Assembly: GCA_051530055.1 (NCBI GenBank)
Contig: CM121343.1
Span: forward strand, 4,960,001-5,024,000
Direction: 5' to 3'
Length of the DNA: 64,000 nucleotides
From: Neoechinorhynchus agilis
Taxonomy: Eukaryota; Acanthocephala
This document shows positions 36,006 to 48,990 of the stretch, piece after piece (within the stretch, counting starts at the first letter, position 1; each line of letters opens with the position of its first letter). Below the pieces are notes generated by a model that saw only the letters and a program-made list of their open reading frames with translations, had not been told where the DNA came from and made no database searches. A program made the translations under genes and the position numbers.

Positions 36006-36397
36006 TTTGAGTCAATCTAAAAGTCATAACTTTTCTGAAAATAACCCGTTTACCTTGAAATTATATAAATCATTCTAGGTTAAATTGTGCATTGTATAAA
36101 CTCTTCTTTCATTTATGCAATCGCCTAGATGCAATAGTTGTGCCGGATTTTTAACTACAAACTACCGTCTTTATGGACACTGCAAATTTATCCAATATTT
36201 AGTAAGACTTGCAATTAAAAAATCTATGTTACCAGTGACAAAGTATATTGAATTTGTTGATGACTGGCGTTTAAAGACAAACTATCCTGCTCAATATTTT
36301 TTTATCCGGAATGGAAATCGCAAATCTCTGTTTCGATTAAGAACCAATGTTTTAGAAATTGAACCTTTTGCGATCTTTTTATTTTGAGAAAAGCGAA
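36006..36397. other. Intergenic upstream of SCaMC
   Basis: A short plus-strand frame at 36115-36387 has no known motif. The interval may hold the SCaMC promoter on the minus strand. Confidence 0.3.
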
Positions 36398-36409
36398 GAA
36401 CTCTTTAAT

Positions 36410-36524
36410 GTTGAAAAGATAATTCATTTTTATTTGCTGATAGGAGAGATAAATGAAATTGAGATTTTATTGGATGATCGAAATATCCAATAAAATCTTA
36501 ATTTCATTTATCTCTCCTATCAAC
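36410..36524. mobile_element. Foldback element (family B), second copy
   Basis: It begins GTTGAAAAGATAATTCAT as at 8902. The inverted arms are GATAGGAGAGATAAATGAA and TTCATTTATCTCTCCTATC. The 12-mer GAACTCTTTAAT flanks it on both sides (36398-36409 and 36525-36536), a probable target-site duplication. Confidence 0.75.
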
Positions 36525-36639
36525 GAACTCTTTAATATTAGTAATTTGACCTTCTTTAAATCATTATACCTAAGAATCGTTGAAACATTAAGCCAAATTG
36601 ATGTTAGTCAAAGATGGTACCAAGCATAAACCTTTTAAA

Positions 36640-36805
36640 CTGTGTTATTTCGATTTACAATGAAAGGAACTATTGTTTAGAAGTCTTCACCCTATAAACA
36701 ATTTTTCGATTAAAAACGTTCTGCGAACATTTTCGGATTCATCATTGGTTCAAAAGGTTTTTAATCGAAAAAGTCTAATCACATTCCCATCGACATTACA
36801 ATGAA
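36640..36805. mobile_element. Foldback element (family C), decayed
   Basis: AACTATTGTTTAGAAGTC and a central TTTTTCGATTAAAAACGTT / TTTTTAATCGAAAAAG inverted pair match the better preserved copy at 43743-43945. The loop sequence differs. Confidence 0.5.
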
Positions 36806-38254
36806 AGGTCACAGCCTAAAGTAGGCAGCAGAGTAAAATTGCTTAAACGAGACAAATACTTTTTGCTGTTTTATAAAACAAATCGAAATTCTGGTGAATT
36901 TCAAGAGCTCACCCAACAAGGAAGTCAAAAAATCAATCTTTCGTTAAAGAGCGTTCAAGTACGTATTTTGTTTCAATGAAGTTTGTTTTGTATCGGACAA
37001 ATTTCGTCTGCGATTCCACTATTCATTCTCAAACTGTCATACTTTACGTTTTCTTTGAGAAGGTGACGTTTCTCATTGAATCATGTGAGAATTTAGTGTA
37101 TTCCTCCTACATTTCACTTTGGTTAAATATTTAAAATTCAAGCCGATTGATGTGTACAAATAATCAATTGACTTAATTATCAGAACAAATGAAATTCGTA
37201 TACTTGGACGATGGAGAAATGGATTCGTAGGAAACCTTCTTTTAAGCAATCAGAAACTAAGAATGGCAGTGTTTCCTATAAAAATATAGCCCGGATTTCC
37301 GTTCTTGTTGCCTATGGGTGCATCCAGAGACACTCAGCACTTAAATGGATTTCGGCGTCGAATATAAGCGACGAACACAAATGAACAATTGATCGTGGTT
37401 CGACCGATACTCAAAGTTGAACAAGCCCCAATCTATGGATATTAATTGAAAAGCGGTGGAGAATTCCAAGGCGAATTAGATATCCATTAAACGACGCACA
37501 ACCGTTAACTCTTAGGATTCCCTCACCTCGAGTCAAGCCTAACCACGCTCCTACACTTTCAGGAAAGTGTCAATGGTTGCATTTAGCGCTGGAGATGGGT
37601 CTTTCGTATGGATTGAACTTCAGGTTTCAGATGTAAAGGCCTGATTGGCTGCCGTAAAGGTTTATGCATGCGATTAAAACATGTTTCGAACACGACAAAT
37701 TCTTAGTGGTCGAGGTTTTTGGTTTCAGGCTTTCCCTTTCGTTTTATTGTCGGCATGTACAAATTCGTTTTAATATCTAATCAATCTCAAACTCTTGAAA
37801 ATTAACCAACTTTAAAATTGCTCCTTTTTTTAAACGAAATGCACTTATGAGCATTGCCGTCCTTTTAAGCTCCATTTGTAATAATCGCACTCGTCTGAAT
37901 TGATTCTATATTCCTTTATTGACATGGTTTATGAATTTGCTAATGAAATGTTCAAGAATTGCAAACCGTACTTGTTTTCTGATTGGTCAATGTATAACAA
38001 ATGACCTGAGTTTATACGACTTTTCACTTTACCATTCAAAGGTGGCAAGAGCAAAAACAGTTGCTTTACAACGAAGATAGCAATTTTAGTTTATCAATTT
38101 TTTAACCTGCAACTCAGAGACGACAATGCCTTTTTTATTTAATGGATAATTCGTTATTTCAATTTTATTCGATACGGAATATAATCTTATGCCGTATGTC
38201 TCTTTAAATATTTGAAACTTATTATTATTTCTCGTAAATTCGGTTTTTCCACAA

Positions 38255-38575
38255 TAAAAAGCTTACTCGGCCACTCACATGAGCAAAAGATCTTCCAATC
38301 ACGAAATGAGGCATACAACTCATCGGTTAGGGCCAATATAAAGTTGGTTTAAAAAATATGGAATAAAAACGAACAATAATATTAATTGTTTTATTGTGTT
38401 TAAGTTACAATTATTCTGAAGTAGTTACATTTGCGATCAAAAATCGTCGTTGATTTTTGGTACACTCACTGTTGCTTTTTGGACGAGTAGAACCTTTGAA
38501 CGTCGTAGATAAGTTATATGCCTGTTTTTGTGATTGGAAGATCTTTCATTCAGGTAAGTGTCATGGTTCTTAAGT
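38255..38575. mobile_element. Inverted-repeat MITE-like element
   Basis: AAAGATCTTCCAATCACGAA near 38287 is repeated inverted as TTGTGATTGGAAGATCTTT near 38528. The similarity extends inward (GGCATACAACTCATC versus GATAAGTTATATGCC), so the terminal repeats are about 40 bp. The interior has no coding frame. The exact ends were not resolved. Confidence 0.5.
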
Positions 38576-39029
38576 TTATACAACTTGCTGTTACTTTGGA
38601 AATTGGCTTAAAAACGATTTAAACTTTTATTCACTTTCGAACCTAATAAACGAATGAAAATCATTACATTCCTTTAACGACTATGCTAATAGACTGAGAT
38701 GAATTTCTATGATGCAAAATCCCAGTCTCGGAGTTATTAGAGAATAACCCTCATCTTTTCGATTAGATGTCGATCCACTGATAAACACGTGCGTTTATTG
38801 CTAGTTCTTATTTTATTTTTCAACAGCATTAATCTGTGCGGGCAACTGGACTCGATTTAATCCATAAAATTGGTTTAAGCGACTTATACGTACAGGTTTG
38901 GCATTAACCATCGAATATCATCATCCGAAATGAACCGGGGGAAAGACCTTACCCCACGAATTCTCCTCGACGCGAGTAACTAAACCAATACTGGTTATAA
39001 ACTCTAAAATCAACAGCTCTGAGACCTAT

Positions 39030-39115
39030 CCTATGGATTGAGTGTTCACGAGGACCCAAAGATGCACGGATCCTCTATTTTGAACAATAAAATGTGCTAT
39101 TGTTATAGCTTATTC
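39030..39115 (-). repeat. Dispersed hairpin repeat (copy 4, reverse orientation)
   Basis: GAGTGTTCACGAGGACCC, then ATGCACGGATCCTC, then AACAATAAAATGTGC is a diverged reverse complement of the copies at 2255 and 56262. Confidence 0.5.
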
Positions 39116-39777
39116 TATCCATCGTTCGTCATTGCTATACGGTCGCTCACTATGATTGGAAATTCGGTTGTTTGCAGTTTTTTCAGTGCCAATGTTAATT
39201 GTTTGGCAACATTAGAGTGATCTCCAAATCAATTTGGACATTGTTATGTTTCTGAATTCACAAAATGAGTACTACGTCGATATTGAACACTTACATCCTC
39301 AATTTCGTAGTAGGCGTTCCTTTCAATCAACGATTAAGAGGAATCTACTCAACTTCATGTGAGTAATGCGACTGTTATCATCGGCGATATCTCAGCCTTA
39401 ATCACAAAACATACTTTATTGCGTTTTGTTTTATAGATAATCTCTATTGACTGATAAATGGATCGATGTGAAATAAAGGGATTGATAAGAGGCAGTCAAA
39501 CATCGATCATTTATATAACCGAATTATACGGTCTTTATCAATCGATTCCGGCCTCGATAAAATCATTACCTACAAATCACGTACATTGACAATTTTAATG
39601 CGCACTTTATTCAAGTTGAAAATATTTTATTTTCAATATGACCAAAATGGAAGAGAGTCATTTATACAAAATAGCTGCAGTGAATTGATCATATATGCAC
39701 GTTAGAACAAGTGTATATGAGTCGAGCGTAGAAGTGTCAATCGCTGGTCTGTTTTTAATGTGAGCATAGTCCTGACC

Positions 39778-40224
39778 TTACTGTGTAAACCGATTAGTCT
39801 TTAATTGTTTGCTGAGCGTTGCAACAGTGGTGCTCATAGAATCTTTTCGGAATCCGACGAGATTTTCGACGACTTTTTCAATGCTCACGAATCGAGGGCA
39901 TACTTTGTTGCCAACGGTTGCATAATTACGCATTGTGGAATCTACAGTAAAAATGCCTTCATAGTTGTCACAAGCCAACTTTTTGGGTTCTAAATGAAAA
40001 CTGACGATCATAGAGTTTATGGGAGGAAAACCTCTAAAGCTTGTCGCTCTCCTGTTTGTGGCCGTAATGTACAGTAAATCGAGATTTCGAGCTTGAACGG
40101 CGGCTTTGAGTGTTTTGTACACGTGATCTTCTTCGAGGTTATCTTCAAATACTGATAGTCCAAAAAGCCTTAGAAATGGAGATGGACTCACGTTTACTTT
40201 CCCCTCTGCTTTTGGATTGTCCAT
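39778..40224 (-). CDS. Hypothetical protein, 148 residues
   Basis: A single-exon frame begins at ATG 40224 and ends at 39778. Composition is ordinary for a protein: an acidic FEDNLEEDHVYKTLKAAV helix, SFRGFPPINSMIVSFHLEP and a C-terminal VATLSKQLKTNRFTQ. No domain was recognised and no membrane segment is visible. A perfect donor-like GTGAGT sits 36 bp after the ATG, so the 5' part could belong to a spliced gene. It could be a host gene or an unrecognised transposon remnant. Confidence 0.35.
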   Translation of the reverse strand: MDNPKAEGKVNVSPSPFLRLFGLSVFEDNLEEDHVYKTLKAAVQARNLDLLYITATNRRATSFRGFPPINSMIVSFHLEPKKLACDNYEGIFTVDSTMRNYATVGNKVCPRFVSIEKVVENLVGFRKDSMSTTVATLSKQLKTNRFTQ

Positions 40225-43200
40225 CTTCGCATTTGCTGTCGCATTCCTAAAGTACAGTGATTGTTTTATTAGTGGCGGGTAAAAAGAAGAGACATTTGAA
40301 TGCAGACCTTAAAAAAGCTGATTAATTTCTGAACAAGTTTGGTGGACTTGTGATCACAAAAGCGCATGAACTTTTAATGGTCTGAAAAATATTGGCCACA
40401 GTCCCTGCTGAACGGCGGCTAATGTAATTTCCTTTTCGCTGTTTTCCAATAGATGACTGGTGGAGCAGATTTGTGCGATATTTGTATACAGCCGTTGGTA
40501 TAAGCGTCCTTTTTGCTTCATTACACTCACATCCAGGTACGTGGTTCCGGCCGCTGTTCCCGCAGTCTGGTGACTGCGGAGATAATCTGCTGTGACGTGG
40601 AAACGTTAATGGAACAACGATTGTTAGGCTTCAGCTGTGCTTGATTGAGTGCTTAAAAACGGATGCTAGATTGTGTGGTCAAACTATTTACCTAAAAAAA
40701 TATGTAGGTGATTTCCGCTGAAAAAGAGCCAGGAGCAGAATTGTCGGAGAAATGGATAAGCGGAGTCATGTTCACTTTCCATTAATAATGGATAATGCTT
40801 ATCTAAGTGCTTAAATGATCTCTCTCCCTCAATTGTACTACCACCACCCGCCGCCGCCGCCGCCGTGCTAATGATCATACAAATGAGTGAGAGGTAAGCA
40901 TATCGCGAAGGTGAAATCGCTAAGGATTTTGAGCGACATGTTGCTTATGAGATGAACGCTCTCAGAAGCGTATTGCTTCTAATGTGGAACAGGAAAGTAT
41001 CAGAGAAGCATCCAGGAAAAAGACAGTAGAAGACATGCCACATCCCATGAATATACCGGCAGATGTGTAAGCATGGAATGCATACGGCATACTCAATCAT
41101 CATGATTATATCGAAAAATCACCAATACTCACTGCCATCATCTAGCTTGAAATCAAATGAGTCCTCGGTTTTAAGAGAGCGGACAACACTCGATGAGAGT
41201 CACAAAATTTCATTCACAAATTTTGAGGAATCCATACCTGGCCTATAAGATCATCACTGTCTCGCCTTGATCGCGCTTTGACATGGTTGAACGCTCATGA
41301 ACTCATATGCACTCAATACATTGATTGACAATGTCAAATACGTTTAGACTAAGTGTCATTTTCCCGTGAAGTATCGAACATTCGGGTGGAAGCATTCTTA
41401 CTTGAAATACGTGCTTTCAAGGATGAAGACCTAGTAGACGCCAATTATCCCCGACATCGTTTCGATTGTTGCTGCTGATTACGGCAAATGCATGAACCAG
41501 ATGCAGCTATTAATTTAATCAATCAGCGAGAATATCCTTTGTCTCCATTATGTAATCCGCTACCAACCTGTCATTAATTATAGGGAATGATCGTATCAGA
41601 CTCCTCTTGGTAATGGCATTAATCTACGTTCATATACCGCTTTTTTATGTATGACGGATCGATCCTAAGAACAGCTATTACGCCCTGTAAAGTGGCTTTG
41701 GGAGCTATGCGTGTACAACTATGACTACAAATAATATCTAGTCTCGTGATATCCGGCTTCCCCGTATTGGTACCTAAGAAAAAGCTAAAACACAGGACTG
41801 ATTAACGGAGTCAAGCCGGCTGGGACTACGGAGGCCGGACGGATCCGCTGGGAACATTTAACATTAGTAAGCAAAAGGGGATTTGGAATAACTCCTCAGC
41901 GTTGATCCAGAATCAGCCAAGGAAGGCTATGAAAAGACGGCGGACACTGACAGACTGAGACTCTGGTGACCGGTGCAATCGTCAATCCTAGCCATCTTCT
42001 TAACTTCTAGTTTTGCCCTGCACCATGTGAATTTAAAAGACCAAGCAATCGGATTTGTGATCACGAGACCAGATCTCAGGAACATTCGTGAGGGCTTAAG
42101 GTCCTCATTTCCCACTGTTCGTTAATGAATGGAAAGCAATATAATTAATTGATTGCCCTTGCATTCAAAAGTCTTAGATGAGATGTACTGCTTTGTGCGA
42201 AAATGGAAACCTCATAAAAATGTCTCATTTTAGCCGTTTGAAATTTAGGCTTTTAAGTGACACTTTTATTGAAACGACCCAATTTCCTCTCAGGCTCGGA
42301 GCTAAAATGGGTCGTCTGTACACAAGAATATTTAAACAAATATTATTCCCGATAACGACATTCTATTAAATGTAGACAAAAACGTTTTAGAAGATGAAAA
42401 TTATGTCGAATGTTCTGCAATTGTATAGGATCCACCCAATATTTAAATTGCACCTTTATTACTCACAAAATAAAAAAAAATTGAAAATCTTTTAACAAAC
42501 TTCATTAGCCCTGCGTGTGAAGAAAACTTCACAAATATTAGTATGGACCAATATATATATATAATAGAGTGTTAGATTAGAAAAGGCTTAGACAATAGTG
42601 GGAAAACTCGAGAGACAAAATAGGAAATCTGAAATCCAGCTAGTAAAATGGAAATATGCGCAAATATGACAGATGCACTTTAGATTCGTTTAAACGAAGA
42701 CTTGTCAAATTATACACTAGTTTTGAATCAAAACTATTTTCATCATTTTTAATTACTACAGTTGAGGTCTTAACAGGCTTCTACAATTGTTCACGGGAAC
42801 TTCACTATCCCCTTAAACTCAATGAAAAGTCCGATTTTGACTTCTGGTACTAGTGTTATGTCTATAAAGTGGCTCAAAATAATTCTGCTCGTCATTTGGA
42901 TCGGTATGAGACTTTATCTCCCGATTGCTACGATACATACCCGTTCTACGTAGTGTTAGCTTTTCACACTCGGAAGCAGTTCTTTGTACACTGTGAACAT
43001 TGTTGAAAGCTTTAAGTTTCGTAATCTTTGGGTATTGAACAGCACAAGCGGAATAGGTTCGCTTGATTACCGAGAAGTAAAGGAGGAATCCACCTCCACG
43101 TGTGCTCTGATTACCTGTTGTGGATGGTTGGGACTGTGATTGATGGGTAGCTTTACAGAAGAGTAAAATATGAAAATCTAACGAAGTTCAATCGCTTCAG

Positions 43201-43742
43201 ACTGGAATGTGACATTAACCGGGTTAAAGGGAAATGACAGTATAAAATGGTTTTTGAACTAAGCATAACGGTAAGGGTTCTACAGTCGATTCCGGTGCAT
43301 ATCGGACAACATCCGGACGTTATCGTTTTGGTCCTAATAATCGGCTGGTCAAATCAACCGGTGATTTGACTGTATATCTAAAGATTATTAAAACAATTGA
43401 ACCACATCTACCTTCAATCGCCAAAGATGGATTCACTTCAACTCCTCTATGAACAGCATGGTATTTGTCCTAGCTTTGCAGAACAAAACTAAAGTGTTTC
43501 AAACAGTTCAAGCCACGTTACAATTATCTATCCTTGTGAAATCATAAAATACAACGAGAAACTCATAAAAATGATTTCCGGCATCTACAACAAGAAAAAG
43601 AAACTCCTTTCATCTTCAAGCAGACATTTTCACAGTTCAGAAAAATCGTATCAAGCCTAAACATAAAATGTAATTTAGGAATGTCAATGACGGGAATCTA
43701 AGCTTATTAAACTGTGCAATCCTACTTCGAAGAAAATTCGAA
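40225..43742. other. Gene-poor region
   Basis: A (GCC)n-type microsatellite lies near 40846-40866, inside a short minus-strand frame that gives an Ala/Gly run. An (AT)n tract lies near 42552-42566. No gene was recognised. Confidence 0.4.
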
Positions 43743-43945
43743 CATTGGTAATTAAAATGAATACAGGGATTATTGTTTAGGTCTACACCCGGTAAATGTA
43801 TATTTATTAAAGACGTTTCGAACCTCGACTAACAAACAAACTGATGGTGAAACCGACGAGGTTCTCAGAACGTTTTTAATCGAAATAATCATTTACCGCG
43901 GGTGTAGACTTCTAAACAATAATTCCAATCACATTCCCCGGTACC
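43743..43945. mobile_element. Foldback element (family C)
   Basis: The outer arms GGATTATTGTTTAGGTC and TCTAAACAATAATTCC, then ACACCCGGTAAATG / CATTTACCGCGGGTGT, then AAAGACGTTTCGAACCTCG / CGAGGTTCTCAGAACGTTT form a three-step palindrome. Related pieces occur at 36640-36805 and 48890-48990. No coding sequence. Confidence 0.65.
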
Positions 43946-44144
43946 TCACATATCGACAAAATGAATATAGCTTGGACACCTAAAATTATTTCTATAATTC
44001 GAGGAAACACCGATCTAACAATTGCACACATTGTTAATAATGCCCAATCATTGCAATCCACCAATAAAAAAATTCCCTGGATCCGTAAAACTAAATTTTC
44101 ATGTTCAAGCTACGTTAACCGTCAGGTATAGATTCCAATCCGAT

Positions 44145-45982
44145 TTAGTTGTTTGGCCGAGAAATCTCAAATCGATGTTTTTCCCGTCGATTTTTTTCTT
44201 GAGCAGAAACATCATTTTTCACAATTTTCATTGCCGCAATACTGTTGTAAGCGTGAACGGTGAATCCAATAGGTATTTTATCGGTTAACTCATTTTCAAG
44301 CTTGATCACCAGATTTCCTTGTGGTGTTTTTAAACTAACGGCTTTATCGTTTGCGTCCGATATAGATATTTCGTGAAATCCACCCACTCCAACATATGCA
44401 GAATTATTACCGTTAAGAACATCATTTTTTTCGACATTGGAATTGATCGCATCATTTCTATTGTCAAATACAAAATACTTGATTTTCCCTTTTTTATCTA
44501 AAATGGACAGACTATTGGTTTCGGGATCTAATACCATAATGTCTGAGTTGGGGAGAACCGCGAGTGTGCAATTCCTCTTTAAAATTCTGCGGACTTTTCG
44601 TGTAAGTCGAGGCAATATATCACCCGCTTCGCTGAATACATCTGATTGCGGCGTTGAAGACCTTGAATCCGTATTAGATTTAAGTATATTTTCGTCGATT
44701 GTCTTAATTGGAACAAGCTGTCGACTAACGGATTTGTCCAACACAATGCACTCATCAGTTTGTGTTGAACAGTCAGCGTACCACCTTTTCTGGTCTTCAA
44801 TTGCTTCAATCGGCGATGTGACTACTTCGCCGACCTTAACATTTCCAGGTATAAATTGTAAGTGCTCAAACATATCGCTCGGTGTTTCTATTGAACATAC
44901 GTCCATGTTCATGATTGAACACATTTTTTCCGATAAGGGTTTGAGCATCAAAAGAAGTTCGACTTCTCGGCCTTGTAACATAAGATCAACAAGCGAACAT
45001 GTATTCTTGATTTTTTCATGAAGCTGCTCAAGATGCGGCTTCGTTTCCAAAATAAGCTTCAAATTTTGCCCAAACGCCGTTTCTAACTCACGTATTCTTC
45101 GTGTAATAACCAAAATTTAAAGAATCCATGATTTACAGTCTCTAGACATTTAGCTTCTGCCATTTCGATATTTTTCTTCATTTCCGCACTGTGCCTCACG
45201 ATTTCTGTTTGAATATTATTGATTCGTTTTTCGCACTCGTCGATAGTGTCAAGTTGGGATTGCACAACAATCAACTTTCGTTGACACGTCTCCAACTGGT
45301 CAACCACTGACTTTCTTCGTTCCATCGCAGCACTCTTAAAATTTAACATTGTATGATTTTTGTGTTCTGGACCACAGGCGCATATTATACATATACATTG
45401 CTCGCAAGTTTCACAAAAATATCGAACCGGGTCGTCAGGATGTAGATTGCAAAGTACATCGTTTTCTAGCTCCAATTCATAAAAATTATGAGTAGAAGAT
45501 ATACTAAGAGATTGATGTTCCAATGAGCATTTTTCGCAGATTGGTTTCTGACATTCAATGCATTTCAATGTGGCTCTATTCCTATCTATGCGGGTGGATA
45601 TGCGCCTCTCGTTTGATTTCAAATCATCCGTAGCTGCCGATTGGTTTTTTTCTTGTGAGGTTGTCGATGATCGACAGAAATGGCAGTATAATTCAGTAGA
45701 TGTGGCAACTTTGTCAACTATCATTTCACGAAGACCTGATAGAACAAAGTTGTCGGGGAGTCGGTTTGCACCACCAGCGGGAAGGCTCGTCTTTCTTCGA
45801 CATATTGGGCATGAAATTTCTTTGTAATCGGAATATCGCCAAGACTTCTGTGATAATAGTTCATTTTCAATACATTTTTTACAAAATGTGTGAAGGCAGT
45901 TAAGGCATTTTGGCTCGTTATAGAGTCTATGACACAGTTGACAGGTAAGGAACTGTTCGTTGATTTTCGCAGCCAAATCCAT
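44145..45982 (-). CDS. TRIM protein (RING, two B-boxes, coiled coil)
   Basis: Two exons, 45982-45137 and 45086-44145, with a 50-bp intron give 595 residues. The RING finger covers residues about 14-66 (CQLCHRLYNEPKCLNCLHTF, CKKCIENE, CPICRR). LPDNFVLSGLREM follows, as in TRIM2/TRIM3-type proteins. B-box 1 is YCHFCR ... CIECQKPICEKCSLEH, and B-box 2 is NLHPDDPVRYFCETCEQCIC with CGPEHKNH. A coiled coil follows over roughly residues 225-370, spanning the splice. The C-terminal part has one stretch reminiscent of an NHL or beta-propeller blade (LAVLPNSDIMVLDPETNSLS) but no full propeller. Family members are E3 ubiquitin ligases; here the substrate-binding module is reduced or diverged. Confidence 0.9.
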
Positions 45983-45999
45983 CTTTATTCATGCCAAAG

Positions 46000-46880
46000 T
46001 TTTGTAAGTCTCCCAATGACCCATCTGCAAAATACCAAGCGTGCTTTTCATCCGGTAAACGCAAGTGAATTCTTAAAATTTAAATAGATAAAACACAAAT
46101 GGCATTCTGGCTTATTGTTCAAAAATTATCCGTTATAATTGGCGATTAAAACACAAATGGTGAGAAGCTAAGAATAAAATCCGCTTACCCTAGTCTCCCT
46201 TGTGCTCACAGTTAATATCACGACCTCAACCTGCTATAAATACTTGCTCGTAGAAATAAATATTAGATATAATTATTCTTTATTGGATTAACGTGGAAAC
46301 AACACATTCTGTGGACACCTACGGCATTCCGATTGCGTGTAAAAACTTAAACAATAAAGAAAGATTAGACAAATCCCTTTGAGTATTTACTAGAGCAACC
46401 AATTTTCAACTGGTTTTCACGAAGTCCAAAAAAAGATCAGAAGGAACTCATACGAACATTCTTAAGATGATATTTTGCTTACTGTTACTCATAACTGCAC
46501 TTTCCAGAGAGGGCAGTAGAATTGATCTCGAAATGAGTTTTAAATATTGCCTTTTAAGTGGTAATTTTCTTCAAAAACGAATATTTAACCAATTACAAAA
46601 CTGCTCGAAATTTCTATGATAGGGAAAGATTTTATAACAAAAACCACTAAGCTCTAAGAAATCGAAAAAATTTCGCTTGATTCCATAAGGAAGTTTCGTC
46701 GTGGATATGTGCTCTCTCACACACACATGCACTTGGTATATACAAAGAAAAGAATCTCTGCTGAACAACGCCCCCGTACTGAGAAAAAGACTACTTGTCA
46801 TGGCAGAAGTGATATTTGCGGCATCTATACGCTATAGCGTAAGATGGCAGTCGCCCTGCGAATTCCGTACTGCTCTTGAT
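46000..46880. other. Intergenic upstream of TRIM
   Basis: A short CA tract lies near 46719. No gene was recognised, apart from the frame that runs into the duplication below. Confidence 0.35.
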
Positions 46881-47078
46881 AACCTTATTTCCTTCGAAAT
46901 GCGGATAGAGACAAACTGGGCGCTAGATTCGTCGCGGTGGAATGGTTTTCAACAACAATTGAACAAATGGCATAACCTTATTTCCTTCGAAATGCGGATA
47001 GAGACAAACTGGGCGCTAGATTCGTCGCGATGGAATGGTTTTCAACAACAATTGAACAAATGGCCGTATCACATTTGA
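46701..47078 (+). CDS. Hypothetical 125-residue ORF with a tandem 31-residue repeat
   Basis: The frame contains an exact two-copy repeat of 31 residues beginning NLISFEMRIETNWALDSSRW and ending QQQLNKW. It is encoded by a 93-bp direct duplication (46881-46973 and 46974-47066) with a single-base difference. The upstream portion has no known domain, and no splice partner was found. It may be a young tandem duplication within non-coding or relic DNA. Confidence 0.25.
   Translation: MDMCSLTHTCTWYIQRKESLLNNAPVLRKRLLVMAEVIFAASIRYSVRWQSPCEFRTALDNLISFEMRIETNWALDSSRWNGFQQQLNKWHNLISFEMRIETNWALDSSRWNGFQQQLNKWPYHI
46881..47066. repeat. 93-bp tandem duplication
   Basis: AACCTTATTTCCTTCGAAAT recurs exactly 93 bp later. 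The copies differ at one position (TCGCGGTGG versus TCGCGATGG), so the duplication is recent. Confidence 0.9.
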
Positions 47079-48602
47079 CAGAGGAAGAGAAGGTATTTTT
47101 ATATACTCATGGAGCAAGCTTTCTCAAGTCGCTTTCTTGAAAATTTGCTTTGCGATAATCCTGTAACCGTTTCTTGGCTGAACAACGCAACAACGCGATA
47201 AAAGGGCAACAACCACATATTCTTCGAAGGAAAAGTGCGACGAAATATAACCTTCATAAGATAGATATAGTTCATGGATCCAAATCATCGTTCATCAAGA
47301 CAAGTGTAGATGCTTGCCATTTTAGATACAAACAGAAATTTGAACAAAAAAAAAGGAACAACGAAAACTACCGGAAATAAGTCACTCTCGTCGTTTCGAA
47401 AATCGCCATGTGGAACTGCTATCGTACGCATCGAGCTAGTAGTTTTTAGCATCTTTAGAATTAAGTTCACTAACCAAAACGATTATGTTTTTTCTTATTC
47501 AATTTTCTGAGCTCATAAAAGTCCGTTTCACAATCAATATAACATTTTTACATCCAATAATCGTTACAATCAAGCAATAAATATTTAATAGCATTTGTTG
47601 CAGTCGATAAGAATTTAAAGATGCAAAACTCTGAACGGCTTTTTAAATATGGTAAGACATCCTCATGAGAAAATCTAAGTAATGAAGGAAATTTTGTGCA
47701 TAAAACAATAACTTTTGGAAGCATTTGGAGGAATTCCGTTCGCAGTAAGGAATTCTCCGTGGTGTAATATTTAATTGGTAATCGGTAGATGCGTTAATTT
47801 TTTATAAAAGTTCCGATGGGAATGAAGGAACGTCGTTATCCTCCATTGCCTCGAGGATGCAGCATTGCCGTTCTGAATCGCACAGCTGATTCTCTGATAA
47901 AAATAGTTGGCTTGCGACCTTTGTTGTTGTTGCGAATAACCATTTTCCAAAGGAATAGACAGAGTATGTTGCTTAAAAGATCTTAAAATCTGATATATAC
48001 AAAACTAAACCGAAGAAGTTTTCACATAATCAACGGCCCTCATAGTAGATGATTCGCTTTTTCTACTAGTTCATAAAATAGCAATTCACAAGACAGTGAG
48101 TTTTGAAAAACGGGCGAATTTTAAATTAATTATTGCGTTGTCGGTGGGTTCTATTCATATATTTATTTAAGACTTTCAAAAGATCGTCGAAATATTCACG
48201 ATCAAAAGGACAAACAATTTTATCAGTACCAAATAAGGATGTAATAAAGCTGTTCATAGATAACAAGAACACTTGTGACAGTCGATCCATTTCGCTTCGA
48301 ACGTGGTCCTAGATTTCCCGCCACAATTATTGTTCAAAAGAAACTTAATTTTTATGAGTAGAATTTATAGCTTCAATCATAGTATTCGTTTCATTTTAGA
48401 ATTAGAACAACCCGATCGAATTAGTCAGCGCTTAATCGTTGTAAGCGTTTATTTGCACTCAAGTTCTTCATTTAAGATTGAAATCAAAGGTTTGCCACAA
48501 TAACGCGACTGTAAGCATACATGAAGAGAAAATTCTTTGATGATAGAATTGGAGATGTAATGATCAAAATCCCCAGGACAGAGAACATTTTGGAATCATC
48601 GA
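47079..48602. other. Intergenic
   Basis: Short frames only, no recognised feature. Confidence 0.35.
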
Positions 48603-48990
48603 TAGAGAAAATCCTTCGGGTAAGTCAAAGTATAATTTTGGTGAACATACTCCTGGTCATAACCTATTTGATTTATTGGAAATATTTCGAAAAAGGTAAC
48701 CTCGCCTCATCAGTCATTGTTTTCGAAAAAAAATTCGAGTTACCTCCTTCGAAATATTTCCCCTATAAATCAAAATCAAATAAGTTATGACCGGGAATAT
48801 GTTCACCAAAATTATAAATTTTGGAATATTTCGAAAGAGGGAGCCTCGCCTCATCAGTCATTGTTGGGAGACATTTTGAACCTCGTCGGGTACATCATCA
48901 GTTTGTTGGTTGTTAATAGACGCTGATGAACCCGACGAGGTTCGAAACGTTTTTAATACTTAAACAATAATCCTAATCATATAGTCAGGT
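48603..48990. mobile_element. Nested foldback elements (families A and C)
   Basis: From about 48637 (TTTTGGTGAACATACTCC) to 48812 (GTTCACCAAAA) is a complete A-type palindrome with arms CTGGTCATAACCTATTTGAT / ATAAGTTATGACCGG. A second partial A-type segment (48825-48870) follows. Then comes GACGAGGTTCGAAACGTTTT with AAACAATAATCC, shared with family C. On the minus strand two copies of ACTGATGAGGCGAGG occur in the loops. Confidence 0.6.

Larger units (their letters stand above)
36806..39777. other. Gene-poor region
   Basis: No gene was recognised. It contains the inverted-repeat element at 38255-38575 and a hairpin-repeat copy near 39030-39115. Confidence 0.4.

Noticed and set aside
37264-37280. 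TGGCAGTGTTTCC resembling miR-34
   Set aside because: Similarity stops after the seed and no hairpin is visible.
44437-45021. 194-codon plus-strand frame
   Set aside because: Antisense shadow of the TRIM coding sequence.
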